From NCBI RefSeq assembly GCF_900187355.1, contig NZ_LT906451.1:1418501-1482500 (forward strand): 64,000 nucleotides of DNA, given 5' to 3'. Origin of the DNA: Legionella lansingensis (GTDB taxonomy: Bacteria > Pseudomonadota > Gammaproteobacteria > Legionellales > Legionellaceae). This document shows positions 62,989 through 64,000 of this stretch, piece by piece (the stretch's first letter is position 1; each line of letters begins with the position of its first letter). The translations under genes were made by a program, and so were the position numbers. The notes under the pieces were generated by a model. The model saw only the letters and a list, made by a program, of their open reading frames with translations. It ran no database searches and was not told the DNA's origin.

Positions 62989-64000
62989 CTAAAGGTAGGC
63001 AGCCAAACGAATTCCGCTAAATTGCCAGCGCTTTTCCGGTTGAAAAAAATTGCGATAACTAGCCCTGATGTGATCTTGAGGAGTAGCACAGCAACCCCCA
63101 CGAAGCACTACTTGATTATTCATAAATTTCCCGTTGTATTCCCCTAGACTACCTTCAGGTGTTTTGTAGCCAGGGTAAGGGGAATATGGACTGGCAGTCC
63201 ATTCCCAAAGATCTCCAAAAAACTGCTTGGGGACATTATTACCTCCACTTGTGTCTGCTTGTGGATGGTAAATACCTGTTTCCAGGAAGTTACCCTCATG
63301 TGGAGAAATAGCATTTATGCTGACATAATGTTCCCATTCTTCCTCTGTTGGTAATCGATAGCCTCGCCATTTGGCGTAAGCGTCAGCTTCATAATAACTA
63401 ATATGAGAAACAGGCTCAGCAAGGGACAGCGCTTTCAAGCCATGTAAGGTAAAGATATGCCATTTACTATCGATCTTTTGCCAATATAACGGTGCGAACC
63501 ATTTTTGTCCTACAATCCAATCCCATCCATCAGCTAACCACCATCTTGCTTGTACATAGCCATTGTCTTCAATAAATTCCAGGTATTCCCTGTTAGTTAC
63601 TAGCTGTGGCGCGATCAAATATGGCCGCAAGAATTTTTGATGTCGTGGGATCTCGTTATCAAAACAAAAATGTCTACCTGCATGACCAATTTCAATAAGT
63701 CCACCGGCTACTTCAATACTGGGTTTTGTATTTGGCGACGTGTCGTAATGGGGTGATAGTTTCTCTTCTTGATAGGAAGGGAAATCAGGATCACGTGAAA
63801 AGTTGTATTTAATATCCATTAACAACAACTCTTGATGTTGTTGTTCATGCTGTAAACCCCAAGTGATTAAATTTTGTATCTGGTTAAATTTATTTTCTGA
63901 GATCTCATCAAGAAGAGACAAAATATGCGAGTTTACATAATCGCGATAAGCATATACCACTTTAGTGGTTGGACGTGATAATAACCCTCGCTCCGAGCGT
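62989..64000 (-). CDS. egtB: Hercynine oxygenase EgtB, 5' end outside the window
   Basis: A non-heme iron sulfoxide synthase that joins cysteine or gamma-glutamylcysteine to hercynine with oxygen. The frame stays open to the right edge, where it reads RSERGLLSRPTTKVVYAYRD; the first ATG-like codon inside is therefore not the true start. The iron-binding HxxxE-type motif is HEQQHQELLLMDIKYNF. The FGE-sulfatase domain follows, with HAGRHFCFDNEIPRH, then YEADAYAKWRGYRLPTEEEW and DLWEWTASPYSPYPG, ending QVVLRGGCCATPQDHIR. About 337 residues are visible of an enzyme usually over 400. Confidence 0.93.
   Translation of the reverse strand, partial: RSERGLLSRPTTKVVYAYRDYVNSHILSLLDEISENKFNQIQNLITWGLQHEQQHQELLLMDIKYNFSRDPDFPSYQEEKLSPHYDTSPNTKPSIEVAGGLIEIGHAGRHFCFDNEIPRHQKFLRPYLIAPQLVTNREYLEFIEDNGYVQARWWLADGWDWIVGQKWFAPLYWQKIDSKWHIFTLHGLKALSLAEPVSHISYYEADAYAKWRGYRLPTEEEWEHYVSINAISPHEGNFLETGIYHPQADTSGGNNVPKQFFGDLWEWTASPYSPYPGYKTPEGSLGEYNGKFMNNQVVLRGGCCATPQDHIRASYRNFFQPEKRWQFSGIRLAAYL

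Overview
The window looks like chromosomal DNA of a Legionella-type gammaproteobacterium. This rests on moderately AT-rich DNA, the gammaproteobacterial fatty-acid/cell-wall/replication gene order (yceD-rpmF-plsX-fabH-fabD-fabG-acpP-fabF-mltG-tmk-holB), a Pht-like transporter, a patatin-like lipase and several proteins of the type Legionella genomes carry as candidate effectors. The genus is inferred from gene content; there is no rRNA or marker alignment behind it. No tRNA, rRNA or CRISPR array was seen.

Layout. 0-5 kb: the 3' end of putA, an amino-acid permease and acnA. 5-12 kb: small secreted or low-complexity proteins, cfa followed closely by an EgtE-like PLP enzyme, a candidate effector with C-terminal repeats, and an insertion sequence with recognisable inverted ends. 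12-29 kb: mostly chromosomal housekeeping or accessory genes (DUF2157 membrane protein, RoxA, a deacetylase, a lipoprotein, MltA, an AhpD-like protein, an RND pump with its adaptor, a GT-C-like membrane protein, patatin, NDH-2, DUF2267, alpha/beta hydrolase). 29-39 kb: an accessory region. It has a methyltransferase gene with a tetranucleotide repeat and a poly-T tract, a VUT/YhhQ transporter, and a compact RiPP cluster. 39-42 kb: decaying genes. 42-55 kb: core genes (dnaQ, an L,D-transpeptidase, erpA, mnmA, the fab cluster, tatD). 55-64 kb: transporters, anmK, a TTC38-like TPR protein, stress proteins (DUF892, DUF883-like, hemerythrin) and the ergothioneine genes egtD and egtB, the latter running off the window.

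The most interesting system is at 31.7-38.0 kb. A 57-residue precursor with a double-glycine leader is followed by an ATP-grasp ligase of the graspetide (MvdC/MvdD) type, a secreted HEAT-repeat protein, a HlyD-type adaptor and an ABC transporter with an N-terminal C39 peptidase. The precursor core has three Thr spaced four apart (T33, T37, T41), a Gly-rich turn, and three Asp spaced four apart (D48, D52, D56). This is the pattern expected for three nested ester links in a hairpin. A divergent S24-like repressor, which seems to have lost its self-cleavage residues, faces a near-consensus promoter bracketed by GAATAA-type repeats. The likely scheme is repressor control, ligase cross-linking, C39 cleavage after Gly-Gly, and export through the ABC/HlyD pair. 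The HEAT-repeat protein is the unexplained part.

Other items: three copies of a REP-like doublet, a 14-bp inverted repeat that supplies a stop codon, several pseudogenes (FAD monooxygenase, FMO start, beta-barrel end, DUF2188 gene with an in-frame TGA), and two small genes of 51 and 53 codons.
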